Counted from the first letter of the stretch, positions 7,103 to 16,508 are shown. The stretch: DNA of 64,000 nt from JBGLNJ01 sp041300525 (GCA_041300525.1 JBGLNJ010000001.1:3596001-3660000), one strand, 5' to 3'. Numbers and translations: made by a program. The notes: generated from the sequence alone by a model not told the origin.

Positions 7103-9035
7103 AGCAAGTGGCAGGATGCAAGAGGCAGGAAACAGGATGTAAATTGCAGATGAGCAATCCTCTTGAAAATGATCTGGAACATATCCTGGCGCACACCGCT
7201 GGTTTGTGGGACAGGTTACGCGGAGAACGGATATTCATCACTGGCGGCACCGGGTTCTTTGGTTGCTGGCTGCTGGAAAGCCTGGCCTGGGCGAATGACA
7301 GACTGTGTCTCCATCTATCCATCCGAAGACTCGGTTTGCGGACATGCTTGACTTGCACGTTGCCCAACACGTCCCCGCTTGCGTCCAACACCGTCACCAC
7401 GTCGTCCACCTTGATACTTTCTTTGAGGAACTCGTAGGCGATGGTCACAGTGGGCTGCTCGGCGTTTTTGCGATAGTCCACCAACGTGATCGCCAGCCCT
7501 GGGCAGATGGTGACACACTTTTCACAGCCGGTACATTTCTTGCCGATCTTGTCGCCGATGAATTCGGGCAGACGGCGGATGTCATTCGGGTCAATATAGA
7601 TCGCCTTTTGCGTGCAGACCGACGTGCAGGGATCGCACGGGATTTCTTGTGAGCAGTGGAACACTGGAACAAAGCCAGTCTCGTCTTCGGGCAGGCGCTC
7701 CGCCACGACCTGGCCTGGCTTGGATTTGAGAATCTCGGCGGTGCGATACCAGTCGAGCGGGATTTCGCCCACGTCGTAGCCTAACGCGCGAGCCACCTCG
7801 AGTCCCTTGATCTTGCCGGAGAACATGGCCGCCGAAGCCTCTGCGATTTCTTCCGCATCACCGGCAGCCAAGACCGTCATCCCAAATTCTTTTGCCTTGA
7901 TGTGGAACTCGTTGACGGGATCCAGCCCCACGGCGATGAGCACCGTATCACACTCGAATGACTGCTCGGTGCCGGGGATGGGCTGGAAGCGGCTGTCCAC
8001 CTGCGCAATCGTCACCGACTCGACGGATTCCACGCCGTTGGCGCTGACGATAGTGTGCGAAGTATAAATCGGCACACCCATGCGGGCCAACTTGTCCCGG
8101 TGGACTTTGTAGCCGCCACATTCCGGCAGCGCCTCCACCAATCCCACGACGTTGATGCCGGCTTGCAGCGCGTGATAGCCCGCAATCAGCCCCACGTTGC
8201 CGCCGCCGACGACGAACAACCGCTCAGTCGGCTTGATCAGGTCGCGGTTCACGAGCGTCTGGAATGCGCCCGCGCCATACACGCCAGGCAGCGTGTTGCC
8301 TTTGAAGGCTAGTGTCTTTTCGCGCGCGCCGGCCGCCGTCAACAACACCTGCGGCTTGACCGACACATAGGTGTTGCCATCGCGCAAGAGGCCGACCGTG
8401 TGATCGCTAAAGACGGCCAGCGCGGTGCTATTGAGCCAGATACGAACACACTCGATCTCGCGCAATTGTTTTTCCAGTCGCATGGCAATGTCAATCCCGC
8501 GCGTCCCGGCATAGACGGCATTGATCGAGCCAAAGAAACGATGCGTCTGCAGCACCAGCTTGCCGCCCAGCCGCTGCTTGTCATCCACCAGCAGCGTCTC
8601 GATGCCGCGCCGGCCCAGCTCGATGGCCGCCGAAAGCCCCGCCGGCCCTCCGCCGATGATGAGCGCCGGCACGCTGATCTCTTCGATGTCGCGCATCGTC
8701 GGGACCTTTGCCACGCGCGGCAGCTCCGGCAAGCCATCAGACGGCTCAACTCGCACGCCGGGCCGCACGAGTTCCATGCACGACTTGACCGGCTGGCCGT
8801 CGGCCAACACCAGGCATTGGGCGCATTGGCCATTGGCGCAAAAGATGCCTTGCGGCGCGCCATCCTTGGGATGATGCCCAAAGACCCGCACGCCATTCGC
8901 AAAAAGGGCGGAAGCGATGGTCTCTCCTTTGTGCGCCATCAACGCCTGTCCCCGCCAATAAAACGCCACAGTCTCTTGTGGCTCAACCGGCAAAATCGGA
9001 TGTTGTCGAATACGGTATTCGGCCATAACTGGCAT
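6933..9035 (-). CDS. FAD-dependent oxidoreductase with N-terminal [2Fe-2S] and C-terminal 2x[4Fe-4S] domains; true 3' end lost at about 7330
   Basis: Residues 15-115 form a HcnA/sarcosine oxidase alpha-type [2Fe-2S] domain (GIFCANGQCAQC ... VKSCMELVRPG). Residues 120-450 are a pyridine nucleotide-disulphide oxidoreductase module with FAD motif LIIGGGPAGLSAA, a second dinucleotide motif FVVGGGNVGLIAG and an ATG-like LIAVGLDPV. Then follow ferredoxin clusters (CSQEIPCDPCTSVC and KKCTGCEKCVTICP). The architecture is that of amine/opine oxidase A subunits of the HcnB type. Recognisable sequence ends near VQVKHVRKP (about 7330); the remaining frame to 6933 is antisense of the rfb genes and is not part of the ancestral protein. 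Start: ATG at 9033-9035 with AGGAGA 8 bases upstream. Electron acceptor and substrate are unknown. Confidence 0.78.
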   Translation of the reverse strand: MPVMAEYRIRQHPILPVEPQETVAFYWRGQALMAHKGETIASALFANGVRVFGHHPKDGAPQGIFCANGQCAQCLVLADGQPVKSCMELVRPGVRVEPSDGLPELPRVAKVPTMRDIEEISVPALIIGGGPAGLSAAIELGRRGIETLLVDDKQRLGGKLVLQTHRFFGSINAVYAGTRGIDIAMRLEKQLREIECVRIWLNSTALAVFSDHTVGLLRDGNTYVSVKPQVLLTAAGAREKTLAFKGNTLPGVYGAGAFQTLVNRDLIKPTERLFVVGGGNVGLIAGYHALQAGINVVGLVEALPECGGYKVHRDKLARMGVPIYTSHTIVSANGVESVESVTIAQVDSRFQPIPGTEQSFECDTVLIAVGLDPVNEFHIKAKEFGMTVLAAGDAEEIAEASAAMFSGKIKGLEVARALGYDVGEIPLDWYRTAEILKSKPGQVVAERLPEDETGFVPVFHCSQEIPCDPCTSVCTQKAIYIDPNDIRRLPEFIGDKIGKKCTGCEKCVTICPGLAITLVDYRKNAEQPTVTIAYEFLKESIKVDDVVTVLDASGDVLGNVQVKHVRKPSLRMDRWRHSLSFAQARLSSSQQPKNPVPPVMNIRSPRNLSHKPAVCARICSRSFSRGLLICNLHPVSCLLHPATCFTTSSREGLCFPIVIPDTADRAPYPCTAKSLRAGRHTTAHLLPDAPSARAPTSHLL
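7150..7311 (+). pseudogene. NAD-dependent epimerase/SDR, N-terminal fragment
   Basis: From the ATG at 7150 the first ~50 residues give an SDR opening: LWDRLRGERIFITGGTGFFG with GCWLLESLAWAND after it. Homology stops at about 7311, after which the frame merely antisenses the 3' end of the oxidoreductase gene on the other strand. Position after rfbF suggests a sugar reductase or epimerase finishing the dideoxysugar (inference). The 45 bases before the ATG are low-complexity CAGGA/GCAAG text. Confidence 0.7.
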
Positions 9036-9303
9036 AGTCTTGCTCTCCTTCAGAGTGAGTTGGAACGAAAGCCCACCGCCTTCATTGTGCCACGTTCGCC
9101 CACATTATCCAAGTGACAAGTGGAAGCGCAAAAGGGCGACGGATGTCATATCACCCCACCCTCACGGCTTTCTCATAAAAATCCGCTGGACAATGCTGCC
9201 CGGTAGTGGTAAAGTTTGACTGATAGAGCGAGCCTTTTCAAGCACGAATCGGCAGTGCGATCAGTCAAGATGCAACCACTATCCAAATCGGAGGTAAAGG
9301 AAA

Positions 9304-10455
9304 ATGACACGCTCACTTTTGATGATTCCCGGCCCAGTCGAAGTAGATAGCGACGTGTTGGCGGCGCTGGCCCGCCCACAAGTGGGGCACACCAGCCCCG
9401 GCTTTGTCGAAACGTTCGGCGCGTGCCTGGATGCCTTGTACGATATCTTTGCCGCGCCCGACGGCCAACCGTTCGTCGTCGCAGGCTCCGGGACGTTGGC
9501 GATGGAACTGGCCGCAGCGAACGTGGTCGAGCCAGGCGACCGCGCCGTCGTCGTGGACACGGGCTACTTTTCCGTGCGCATGGCCGACCTCCTGCGCCGC
9601 CATGGCGCGCAGGTGGAAACAGTCAGCGCAGACGCGGGAGCGGGCCACGTGCCGGAACTGGGCGCCGTCGAGGCGGCGCTGGCGCGCGGCGCGAAAATCC
9701 TGACCGTGACGCACGTGGACACTTCGACGGGCGTGCTGGCCCCGGTCAAGGAACTGGCTGCGCTGGCTCGGAAGCACAATGCACTTGCAGTGGTGGATGG
9801 TGTGTGCGCGGTCGGTGGGCAAGAGTTCCGCCAGACTGAGTGGGACGTGGATGTTTGTCTTACCGCATCGCAAAAGGCGCTGGCCGCGCCGCCAGGGTTG
9901 GCACTGGTGATGGCTCGCCCGCGCGCGTTGGAAGCGTTCCGCGCGCGCAAGACGCCGGTCGCCAGTTACTATGCCGACTGGTCGCTCTGGCTACCGGTGA
10001 TGCAGGCGTATCGGGCGCGCAAGGTCGCGTACTTTGGGACGCCGGCGGTAAACCTGGTCACGGCATTGGCCGAAAGTGTCAAGCAAATCAAGGCCGAAGG
10101 GATGGAAGCGCGCTGGGCGCGTCACCGCAAGCTTTCGGCGGCGTTCAAGGCCGGCGTCGAAGCGTTAGGGGTGCGCCAGGTGCCCGCGAGCGAGTCGGTG
10201 CGCGCGGTGACGCTGACGACGATGTACTATCCAGATGGTGTTGATTCGACACTATTGGGACGCATCAGCGCGGCGGGCGTCGCCATTGCGGGCGGACTGC
10301 ACCCGGCGATTGCGGCCAGGTCGTTCCGCGTAGGGCACATGGGCGTGGACGGCATCGGCGAATTGTTGCGGACGCTTTCGGCGATTGAGCAAGGTTTGGG
10401 CGTCAAGTCGGGCGCGGGCGTGGCGGCAGCCCAGGCGCGTTGGGCGCAAGCATAG
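9304..10455 (+). CDS. Class V aminotransferase (serine/alanine-glyoxylate aminotransferase family)
   Basis: A 383-residue fold-type I PLP enzyme, full length. The opening IPGPVEVDSDVL with GHTSPGFVETF and the GSGTLAMELA motif are typical of alanine-glyoxylate/serine-pyruvate aminotransferases. The PLP aspartate is in VVDGVCAVGG and the Schiff-base lysine in TASQKALAAPPG (about residue 192). The closing FRVGHMGVDG is the family's substrate-carboxylate arginine motif. Start: ATG at 9304 with GGAGG 10 bases upstream. The 267 bases between it and the divergent oxidoreductase gene probably hold both promoters; I could not define them. The M42 peptidase follows closely. Confidence 0.88.
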   Translation: MTRSLLMIPGPVEVDSDVLAALARPQVGHTSPGFVETFGACLDALYDIFAAPDGQPFVVAGSGTLAMELAAANVVEPGDRAVVVDTGYFSVRMADLLRRHGAQVETVSADAGAGHVPELGAVEAALARGAKILTVTHVDTSTGVLAPVKELAALARKHNALAVVDGVCAVGGQEFRQTEWDVDVCLTASQKALAAPPGLALVMARPRALEAFRARKTPVASYYADWSLWLPVMQAYRARKVAYFGTPAVNLVTALAESVKQIKAEGMEARWARHRKLSAAFKAGVEALGVRQVPASESVRAVTLTTMYYPDGVDSTLLGRISAAGVAIAGGLHPAIAARSFRVGHMGVDGIGELLRTLSAIEQGLGVKSGAGVAAAQARWAQA

Positions 10456-10464
10456 GAGGATCAA

Positions 10465-10557
10465 ATGCAATGGAAAGTCATTCGTCAACACTCTTGTGAG
10501 GTGAACTGTGTACGATCTTTTGAAAGCATTATGCGAGTTGCCCGGCCCCGGCGGTGA
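10465..10557 (+). other. 30-codon ORF with ideal ribosome site overlapping the start of the M42 peptidase
   Basis: AGGAGG at 10455-10460 precedes an ATG at 10465 by four bases, opening a frame of 30 codons (MQWKVIRQHSCEVNC...) that ends at TGA 10555-10557, inside the M42 gene in another frame. It may be a leader peptide that couples to the GTG start at 10508, or the relict start of another gene. Confidence 0.35.
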
Positions 10558-11554
10558 CGAGGGGCTGGTGCAAAAGTTCATTGCCGAACGCTGGCGTCCG
10601 CGTGTGCAAGCGATCACGTCCAGTCCCGTCGGCAATCTCTTTGCGCACGTCGGCGGCCAGGGCAAGCGGCTGCTGATCGCCTCGCACGCCGACGAGTTAT
10701 GCTACGTCGTGCGGGCGATCTCGGACGACGGCTATGTGTGGCTGGCAAGCGGCCAGCGTGACCCCGAGTTTCGTCCCGGCCTGCGCGCGTCTATGGTTAT
10801 GCCCTGGGGACACCCTGCGCTAATCCTGACCGCGAGCGGCCCAGTCGAGGGTGTCTTTGCCACGCTTACCGGCCACGTGCTCACGCCAGAACAACGGAAC
10901 AAGCATCCACTGGACTGGAACGATTTCTGGGTAGACCTGGGCGCAGCCAGCCGGGACGAGGCAATGGCGCACGGCGTGCAAATCGGCGACCGCGTGATCT
11001 GGAACACGCCCCTGCGCCGTATGGGTCAACTGGCCTATGGCAAAGCGATAGATGATCGGGTGGGGTTAGCGATCATGGATCGGCTGCTGGACGTGCTCGA
11101 CCGGGATCGCCTGGCGTACGACCTGACGTTGGTTTCGACCGTACAAGAAGAACTGGCTCTGATCGGCGCGGAATCTGTGGCACGCCATGTGGATTGCGAG
11201 ATGGCGATCAGCCTGGATATTGGGCTGGTTGGCGATGTGCCCGGCGTGGATCAACGACATGCCTCGGCTCGGTTGGGCGGCGGCCCCACTCTCGTTCACA
11301 AAGATATAGCTCTCTATGACCGGGCGTTGACACAGGCGTTGGCGCAAGCAGCTCAAAAAGCCAGCATCCCGGTGCAACACGCCCTCTTTAGTTTTTATGG
11401 CAGCGACTCGGGCGCGTTTATCCGGCAAGGCATGCAAGCGGCACTCGTGACCGTTCCCACGCGATACACGCACAGTCCATTCGAGATGATCCACCTGGAT
11501 GATGTCGAGCAAACTGTTCAGCTATTAAAAGTTTTTCTGGAGACACAAGACTAG
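10508..11554 (+). CDS. M42-family metallo-aminopeptidase
   Basis: A 348-residue M42 (glutamyl aminopeptidase/endoglucanase M-like) zinc peptidase. Metal-site motifs in order: SHADELCYVVR (His/Asp), KAIDDRVG (bridging Asp), VQEELALIGA (Glu pair), ISLDIGLVGD and the last His in YTHSPFEMI. Family members form dodecameric tetrahedral shells that trim peptides from the N terminus in the cytosol. Start is a GTG (10508) with GAGGTG just upstream; the family usually opens M-DLLxxLxxLPGPSGxE, matching YDLLKALCELPGPGGDE. A strong ribosome site 50 bases earlier drives a different frame (see 10465). Confidence 0.88.
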   Translation: MYDLLKALCELPGPGGDEGLVQKFIAERWRPRVQAITSSPVGNLFAHVGGQGKRLLIASHADELCYVVRAISDDGYVWLASGQRDPEFRPGLRASMVMPWGHPALILTASGPVEGVFATLTGHVLTPEQRNKHPLDWNDFWVDLGAASRDEAMAHGVQIGDRVIWNTPLRRMGQLAYGKAIDDRVGLAIMDRLLDVLDRDRLAYDLTLVSTVQEELALIGAESVARHVDCEMAISLDIGLVGDVPGVDQRHASARLGGGPTLVHKDIALYDRALTQALAQAAQKASIPVQHALFSFYGSDSGAFIRQGMQAALVTVPTRYTHSPFEMIHLDDVEQTVQLLKVFLETQD

Positions 11555-11671
11555 ACCCAATACGGTTTAGTTAGCGGCTCACCCGCCGCGTCCTCGCGGT
11601 GGGGCCGCTCGCGGGGACGCGGGCCTGGAGATTGTTGAGGCTAACCTGGATTCTGAAAAAGGAAAGAACCA

Positions 11672-11806
11672 ATGCCCAAGTTGTTAAAAGGCAAAGTTGC
11701 GCTGGTAACCGGTGCGGGTCGCGGATTGGGCTGGGGGATCGCTCGCGCGTTGGGCCGGGCCGGGGCCAAGGTGTGTGTCAGCGATATTACGGACGAGTTG
11801 GCCCGG
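11672..11806 (+). pseudogene. Short-chain dehydrogenase, N-terminal fragment
   Basis: The ATG at 11672 (with AAGGAAAG upstream) opens MPKLLKGKVALVTGAGRGLG, the classical SDR TGxxxGxG cofactor site, then GIARALGRAGAKVCVSDI. Homology stops at about 11806, some 45 residues in; the frame continues to 12019 without family resemblance. The catalytic YxxxK part is missing. Confidence 0.72.
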
Positions 11807-11829
11807 TATCCTCTCAATAACTACCGGGT

Positions 11830-11998
11830 AACTTGGCGTATCGTCCGAAAGCAAGTGGCAATTCGCCTCAAATTTCACGACGTTGGATACTCGACTTGGG
11901 CCGCCGATGAGGCGGAACACGTCCTCGACGGTCATGTCGCCGTAACGGGGATGCCGCACCGGAATGTGCCAACACGTCGCGCGCCGTCCCTTTGTCAA
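11830..11998 (-). other. Coding-like fragment of unknown family
   Basis: On the minus strand a TTG at 11996-11998 overlaps the stop of the histidine kinase gene and opens a frame reading TKGRRATCWHIPVRHPRYG and DVFRLIGGPSRVSNVVKFE. It looks protein-like in composition, and the other frames here are poorer. I do not recognise the family. It abuts the truncated SDR at about 11806-11830. Confidence 0.3.
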
Positions 11999-13485
11999 CT
12001 TTTCTGTAAGGTAAAGTAGAACACACTCCCCTTACCAGTCACACCGTCACTGGTCACCCCCACCTGCCCGCCCAGCTTTTCCACAATCCGCTGCACGATG
12101 GATAACCCCAGCCCATGTCCTGTCGCGCGAGCCTGGTTCAGCCGCGTAAAGGGGATAAACATCCGGCCTCGCTCTTCCAGTGTGAGGCCGGGGCCATTAT
12201 CGTGTACCCAGAAACGCACCATCCCGTCCTCTTGCACCGTCGCACCCAATTCCAGATGTGGCGGCCGGTCACCATACTTGAGCGCATTGCTGAGATAGTT
12301 CACCCACACTTCTTCTATCCATGGGGCGTGGCCCAATGCCTCCGGCCAGGCATCCGGCAAAACAACGCTAGCCCGATATTCCTGGATCATATCCGTCAGG
12401 CGCTGTTGGGCCTCGGCCACGATGTTGGCCATGTTCAGTGGCTTGGCCTCCACTTTTGTCTTGCGTACCCCGGCCAGCAGGAGCAGCTCGTCAATGATGT
12501 TATTCATCTTGCGTCCGAACCGCGCGATGACCCGCAAGGACTGCTGCAGATCCTCGCCGGAGGTAGTGCCAAAGCTTTGCTCCAATTCGGCAAAACCAAT
12601 AATCAGCGCGACCGGGTTTCTGAGGTCATGGGCAACCGTGTGGGCAAAAGCGTCCAGTTCTTGAATGAGCTTTTCCCGCTCCTGTTCCGCTCGCTTGCGC
12701 TCCGTGATGTCTTGCACGACGACGACGGCGCTCTGAGTCGTCCGATGGTTTCGGTCCATCACCGGGCAAATGTTGACGAGGAGATGCCGTTTCAGGACGG
12801 GATCAAGAATTTCCTGGCCGGTGGGCTGGCCGAGCGTCCTCTCCATCACGGGCTGCAAGAGCGAGTCGAGATAGCAATCCGGATGGGCACAGGCGGGATG
12901 GAGCAATTCGTGAAGCTCGCGCCCCTTGACCTCCACCACGCGCCCGAGGCTCCAGGCCTCTACGGCCCGGTTGGCGCGGATCAGGCATCCCTGAGCATCC
13001 ACCAGGCAGACCAAATCAGGCAGCGCGTCAATCGCCGACTCCCATTCACGTTTGGCCTGCTCGACCTTCTCAAAGGTTTCTTGAAGCGCCTGATGGGCCT
13101 GATGGTGCTCAGTGGCATCGTGCAAGACCCACACAACGCCTGTGATGGATCCGCCGTCATCTCGGATGGGCGCAGCGCTGCCCATCATGGGAATGCCGAT
13201 CCCGCCGCGTGCGATGAGCAGGACATGACAGGATAAACTCGCAGCCTCCCCGTCACGGATGACCTTGACGCCAGGGTTTTCGACCGGCAGACGCGTGTCA
13301 GCATAGACGATTTGGAGCACCTCCGTCACTTCTTTGCCCACAGCGTCTTGCCGTGTCCAACCTGTCAACGCTTCCGCAGCCGGGTTCATGAACTCGACCC
13401 GGTTCTTCAGGCCGGTGGCAATCACAGCAGCGCCGATACTATTCAGTATGGGGGCCAGCGACTCGTCGTTGTCTGCTTTTTTCAT
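11995..13485 (-). CDS. PAS-domain sensor histidine kinase (cytosolic)
   Basis: A 496-residue soluble histidine kinase with no membrane segment. Residues 1-125 form a PAS domain (ILNSIGAAVIATG ... FMNPAAEALTGW ... GVVWVLHDATEHHQA). A short coiled linker leads to a second PAS (ALPDLVCLVDAQGCLIRANRA ... VVVVQDITERKRAE). The phospho-acceptor H box is AFAHTVAHDLRNPV. The ATPase part has the N box NYLSNALKYG, G1 VHDNGPGL and G2 GHGLGLSIV. Such PAS kinases of the bacteriophytochrome/HWE-like type sense small ligands or redox state; the signal here is unknown. The divergent-side neighbour GGDEF/HD-GYP gene lies upstream on the same strand, so the pair may share a c-di-GMP related job (inference). Confidence 0.88.
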   Translation of the reverse strand: MKKADNDESLAPILNSIGAAVIATGLKNRVEFMNPAAEALTGWTRQDAVGKEVTEVLQIVYADTRLPVENPGVKVIRDGEAASLSCHVLLIARGGIGIPMMGSAAPIRDDGGSITGVVWVLHDATEHHQAHQALQETFEKVEQAKREWESAIDALPDLVCLVDAQGCLIRANRAVEAWSLGRVVEVKGRELHELLHPACAHPDCYLDSLLQPVMERTLGQPTGQEILDPVLKRHLLVNICPVMDRNHRTTQSAVVVVQDITERKRAEQEREKLIQELDAFAHTVAHDLRNPVALIIGFAELEQSFGTTSGEDLQQSLRVIARFGRKMNNIIDELLLLAGVRKTKVEAKPLNMANIVAEAQQRLTDMIQEYRASVVLPDAWPEALGHAPWIEEVWVNYLSNALKYGDRPPHLELGATVQEDGMVRFWVHDNGPGLTLEERGRMFIPFTRLNQARATGHGLGLSIVQRIVEKLGGQVGVTSDGVTGKGSVFYFTLQKS

Positions 13486-13534
13486 AAGAGCGCCTTCGTA
13501 TCTATAGGGGCCCTGTCGGCTGGCATTAACAGCT

Positions 13535-13551
13535 CACCCTTCGCAAGGGTG
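13535..13551. repeat. Dispersed palindromic repeat family A
   Basis: ACCCTTCGCAAGGGTG lies between the kinase and the GGDEF/HD-GYP gene. It is itself a near-palindrome (ACCCTT/AAGGGT) and matches the reverse arm of the family at 29191 and 61104. Confidence 0.6.
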
Positions 13552-13564
13552 TCTGAAGATGGCA

Positions 13565-16366
13565 TCATGCCGCGGCAGCAGCGCGATCTTGCACCTGCAG
13601 GGAAACAAGCCAGCCACTGCGGCCATTTCTTTCCTCTGGAAGGGCTGCCGGCTGGCGCACCACTGCTTGGGTCGAATTGGCGACACTTTCTCTACGTCTT
13701 TCTGCGATGCACACAAACGCCTGCACGACTGCCGGGTCGAACTGCGTCCCGACGCAGCGTTCAAGTTCGGCCATAATCTCGTCCAACGATATGGCCTTTT
13801 GGTAGGGCCGATCTGAAGCCATCGCGTCAACCGCGTCGCACACGGCCAAGATGCGCGCCTCCATGGGGATCTGCTCGCCCCGCAGCCCGTCGGGATAGCC
13901 GGCGCCATCCCACTGCTCATGGTGATGCTTAATGTGAGTCGCCAGATGTCGCAAGCCCTGGCACGTCTCCAAAAATTCAGCCCCCAGGGCAGCATGGGTT
14001 TTGATGATGGCATACTCCTCAGCGTCGAGTCTGGAGGGCTTGTGGAGGATACGTTCCGTGATGCCGAGCTTGCCGATGTCGTGGAGCAGGGCGGCCTGGC
14101 GAATGTGCTCCACGCGTTCAACCGGCAAGCCCATTTCGACGGCGATTGCCGTGGCATAGTCGGCTACCTTGGTGGCATGACCGGCCGCATCGGGATCGCG
14201 GGCATCAATGACTTTGGACAGAGTCAAAAACAACTCGTCGTTGAATTGGCGAATGGACTGGCTGGCGCCGGCGATCTCACGATTGGCAAGCTTGAGTTCT
14301 TGGTTCATGCGCCGCAGCTCGCGTACGCTCTCCTCGGTGTGCTCCACATATTGCTTCTGGGCGTAGCGCGTCAGGAACACTGGCAGCGAGAATACGATGA
14401 CACCTGGCAATCCCAGCGCCCGATAGGCGATAGCCAGGACCAGGCCTATAACACACAACACCAGGTAATGAGCAAACAACCAGCGGAACTGCTCTTGCCA
14501 CGTTGCCTTGAGACCGGATCCCTGCGCCAGGCTGATGGCGATGGCGATGAGGCCAGTGTCAATGCCGTAATAGATCAATCCGATAATGACTGTTAGAATG
14601 CCCAACACGAGCAGGTTCGATACCTGCAAGGAGGCAGACGAAGTCTGAATCATTAGCGCAGGCACTGCTCCAGCCAGGACATGGGTGGCCCAGTTGAAGG
14701 CCGTCTTGTACAGAGCCGGCCGCTTTTGCGCGTAATGCGTCAACGCAATTCCAGCACTCACGGCGGCAACGCCCGGCAGTCCAGTGATCAGCGCCGCGGC
14801 AAATGCGATGGCAACCGAAACCGAGACCGTGTTGTCCCCGTACACGCTGACCTGGAACAACTCGGCCAATACTGCCAGGGCGGTCAGCAACACAATGACC
14901 GCCAGATCGGGCCGCGGGTTTTGCCATAGGCCCAGGGAGGTGAGCGCAGCGCCCGTTGCAATCACCCAGCCCACGAACCACGGCAGCAACGCCTTGGGAA
15001 AATTCTGTTCCGAGGCAACCGGGCTGGCTTGCTCTTTGTTTTCTGGTGGTGGCGCCGGCGCCTCTGCCGCAGGGCTGGCACTGGTGTCCAATGTCTCGCG
15101 CCTGACAAAGGCGGCCGCATAGGTCATCGCTGGAGAACCCTCAACCGGCATACCCTCCAACTTGACCGAGTGGGGTACGTCTGCGGCGCAGACCACACAA
15201 TTGCGGCCTCTCAACTTGGCCTGGTATACGGCCATGTCGGCCTTATGGGTCAGCTCGGTAGTGGTGATACCATCTTGTGGAAAGCAGGCGATGCCCAGGC
15301 TCATCGTGACGTGAATGGGTTTACGGCTGGTCAGCACTTGAAAGGCAGTGGCTTCGACGGCCCGGCGGAGTCGCTCGGCAAAGGCCTGTGCTTCCGCTTG
15401 CCCTGCCTCGAGCAGGACGATGCAAAACTCTTCGCCCCCAAACCGCGATGGGATGTCGTATTCGCGCACCGTCCGGCGAATGAGCTGGCCGATGCCCGTC
15501 AGCACGACGTCGCCCGCCAGATGACCATAGGTGTTGTTAACGTTCCGCAGCAAGTCGAGGTCGGCCATAATCACCGACAAGGGACGGTTAAAACGCCAGG
15601 CGCGTTCCATTTCGGCGGCAAACAATTGATTAAAATGGCGGGTGTTCCACAAGCTGGTCTTGGCATCCGTGTTCGCCTCTTTTTCGAGCTGCGGCACCAT
15701 GAGCGCCCGGTAGATCATTACCAGCGGCGAGAGCGCCGGCAGGATCAACCATGGATTGAGTTGCCACAGCACGGCCGCGACGTAGCCCAGACACAACTGA
15801 ACCGTGTCGCTGAGCAAGTTGGCGATCTCAAAGACGCCAGACTCGCGCAGGCTGATCCCCCGGGCCAGGACCAGCGCCAATCCGACCAGGAGGTGATTGA
15901 GGAACACATAGATCAATACGCCGCAAGTCACGGCCAGCAACGACACGGGCGTGATCAGCGATGCCGCAGCCGGCACGAGTGCCGTGATCGCCCAGCGAGC
16001 CAGGATTCCGGCGATGAGGTGTGTGGCAATGTTGAAAGGCTGGATATACCAGTTGCGCAGCGTGGGACTGTTGGCCAAGCGTTTCCGCACCCATTCGACC
16101 AGGTGCGGAATCGTTACCAGCAGCGCAAAGAGGAGTGGGGGCAATAAGAGAACGCCCGCAAAGAGAAAGACCAAATGCGGATAGTACGCGCTGCGGCCCG
16201 GCGCCAATGCTTCGAGAAACTGGGTGAGGATCGTCAACAGCAGCAACACGCCAAACGTCAGCGCCTGGGATGAGGACACCCCTGGGCTGATCAGAATCGC
16301 AGATCCGCTCAACAAGGCCCCCGCCAGGAAAACTCCCCAAATAAAAGCCCACGCGCGACGCGTCAC
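13565..16366 (-). CDS. Membrane GGDEF plus HD-GYP protein (c-di-GMP cyclase/phosphodiesterase fusion)
   Basis: About 933 residues in two membrane-plus-output halves. Residues 1-230 are a bundle of roughly seven hydrophobic helices. A GGDEF domain follows (residues ~240-400) with an intact active site GGEEF in SRFGGEEFCIVLLE and the metal Asp in IMADLDLLRNVNN. A Pro/Ala linker leads to a second helix bundle (~475-690), then an HD-GYP domain with LHDIGKLG, HAALGAEFLE, HHEQWDGAGYPDG and CDAVDAMASDRPY. Making and breaking c-di-GMP in one protein suggests switching by the two sensors. The preferred start is the GTG at 16364-16366 (MTRRAWAFIWG), because the in-frame GTG at 16375 is part of the GGAGGTG ribosome site. 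It looks like a tandem fusion of two similar membrane sensors. Confidence 0.87.
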   Translation of the reverse strand: MTRRAWAFIWGVFLAGALLSGSAILISPGVSSSQALTFGVLLLLTILTQFLEALAPGRSAYYPHLVFLFAGVLLLPPLLFALLVTIPHLVEWVRKRLANSPTLRNWYIQPFNIATHLIAGILARWAITALVPAAASLITPVSLLAVTCGVLIYVFLNHLLVGLALVLARGISLRESGVFEIANLLSDTVQLCLGYVAAVLWQLNPWLILPALSPLVMIYRALMVPQLEKEANTDAKTSLWNTRHFNQLFAAEMERAWRFNRPLSVIMADLDLLRNVNNTYGHLAGDVVLTGIGQLIRRTVREYDIPSRFGGEEFCIVLLEAGQAEAQAFAERLRRAVEATAFQVLTSRKPIHVTMSLGIACFPQDGITTTELTHKADMAVYQAKLRGRNCVVCAADVPHSVKLEGMPVEGSPAMTYAAAFVRRETLDTSASPAAEAPAPPPENKEQASPVASEQNFPKALLPWFVGWVIATGAALTSLGLWQNPRPDLAVIVLLTALAVLAELFQVSVYGDNTVSVSVAIAFAAALITGLPGVAAVSAGIALTHYAQKRPALYKTAFNWATHVLAGAVPALMIQTSSASLQVSNLLVLGILTVIIGLIYYGIDTGLIAIAISLAQGSGLKATWQEQFRWLFAHYLVLCVIGLVLAIAYRALGLPGVIVFSLPVFLTRYAQKQYVEHTEESVRELRRMNQELKLANREIAGASQSIRQFNDELFLTLSKVIDARDPDAAGHATKVADYATAIAVEMGLPVERVEHIRQAALLHDIGKLGITERILHKPSRLDAEEYAIIKTHAALGAEFLETCQGLRHLATHIKHHHEQWDGAGYPDGLRGEQIPMEARILAVCDAVDAMASDRPYQKAISLDEIMAELERCVGTQFDPAVVQAFVCIAERRRESVANSTQAVVRQPAALPEERNGRSGWLVSLQVQDRAAAAA

Positions 16367-16508
16367 AGGCGTCACCTCCCACGAATCATCAGGTCTGCAC
16401 TCGGAATAGAATCATTGCTGCTTGCGCCAGTCTATCTCACCCAGGTACGGGCAAACTTGTGAGTGAAGGGAAGGAGCTAGCTCTTCGCCAGGGTTATCGG
16501 CTCTTACT

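Noticed and set aside
12115..13236. 373-codon plus-strand ORF opposite the PAS histidine kinase
   Set aside because: No domain-like pattern; the minus frame has intact PAS, H, N and G boxes.
15029..16147. 372-codon plus-strand ORF opposite the GGDEF/HD-GYP gene
   Set aside because: Antisense shadow; no ribosome site or motif.
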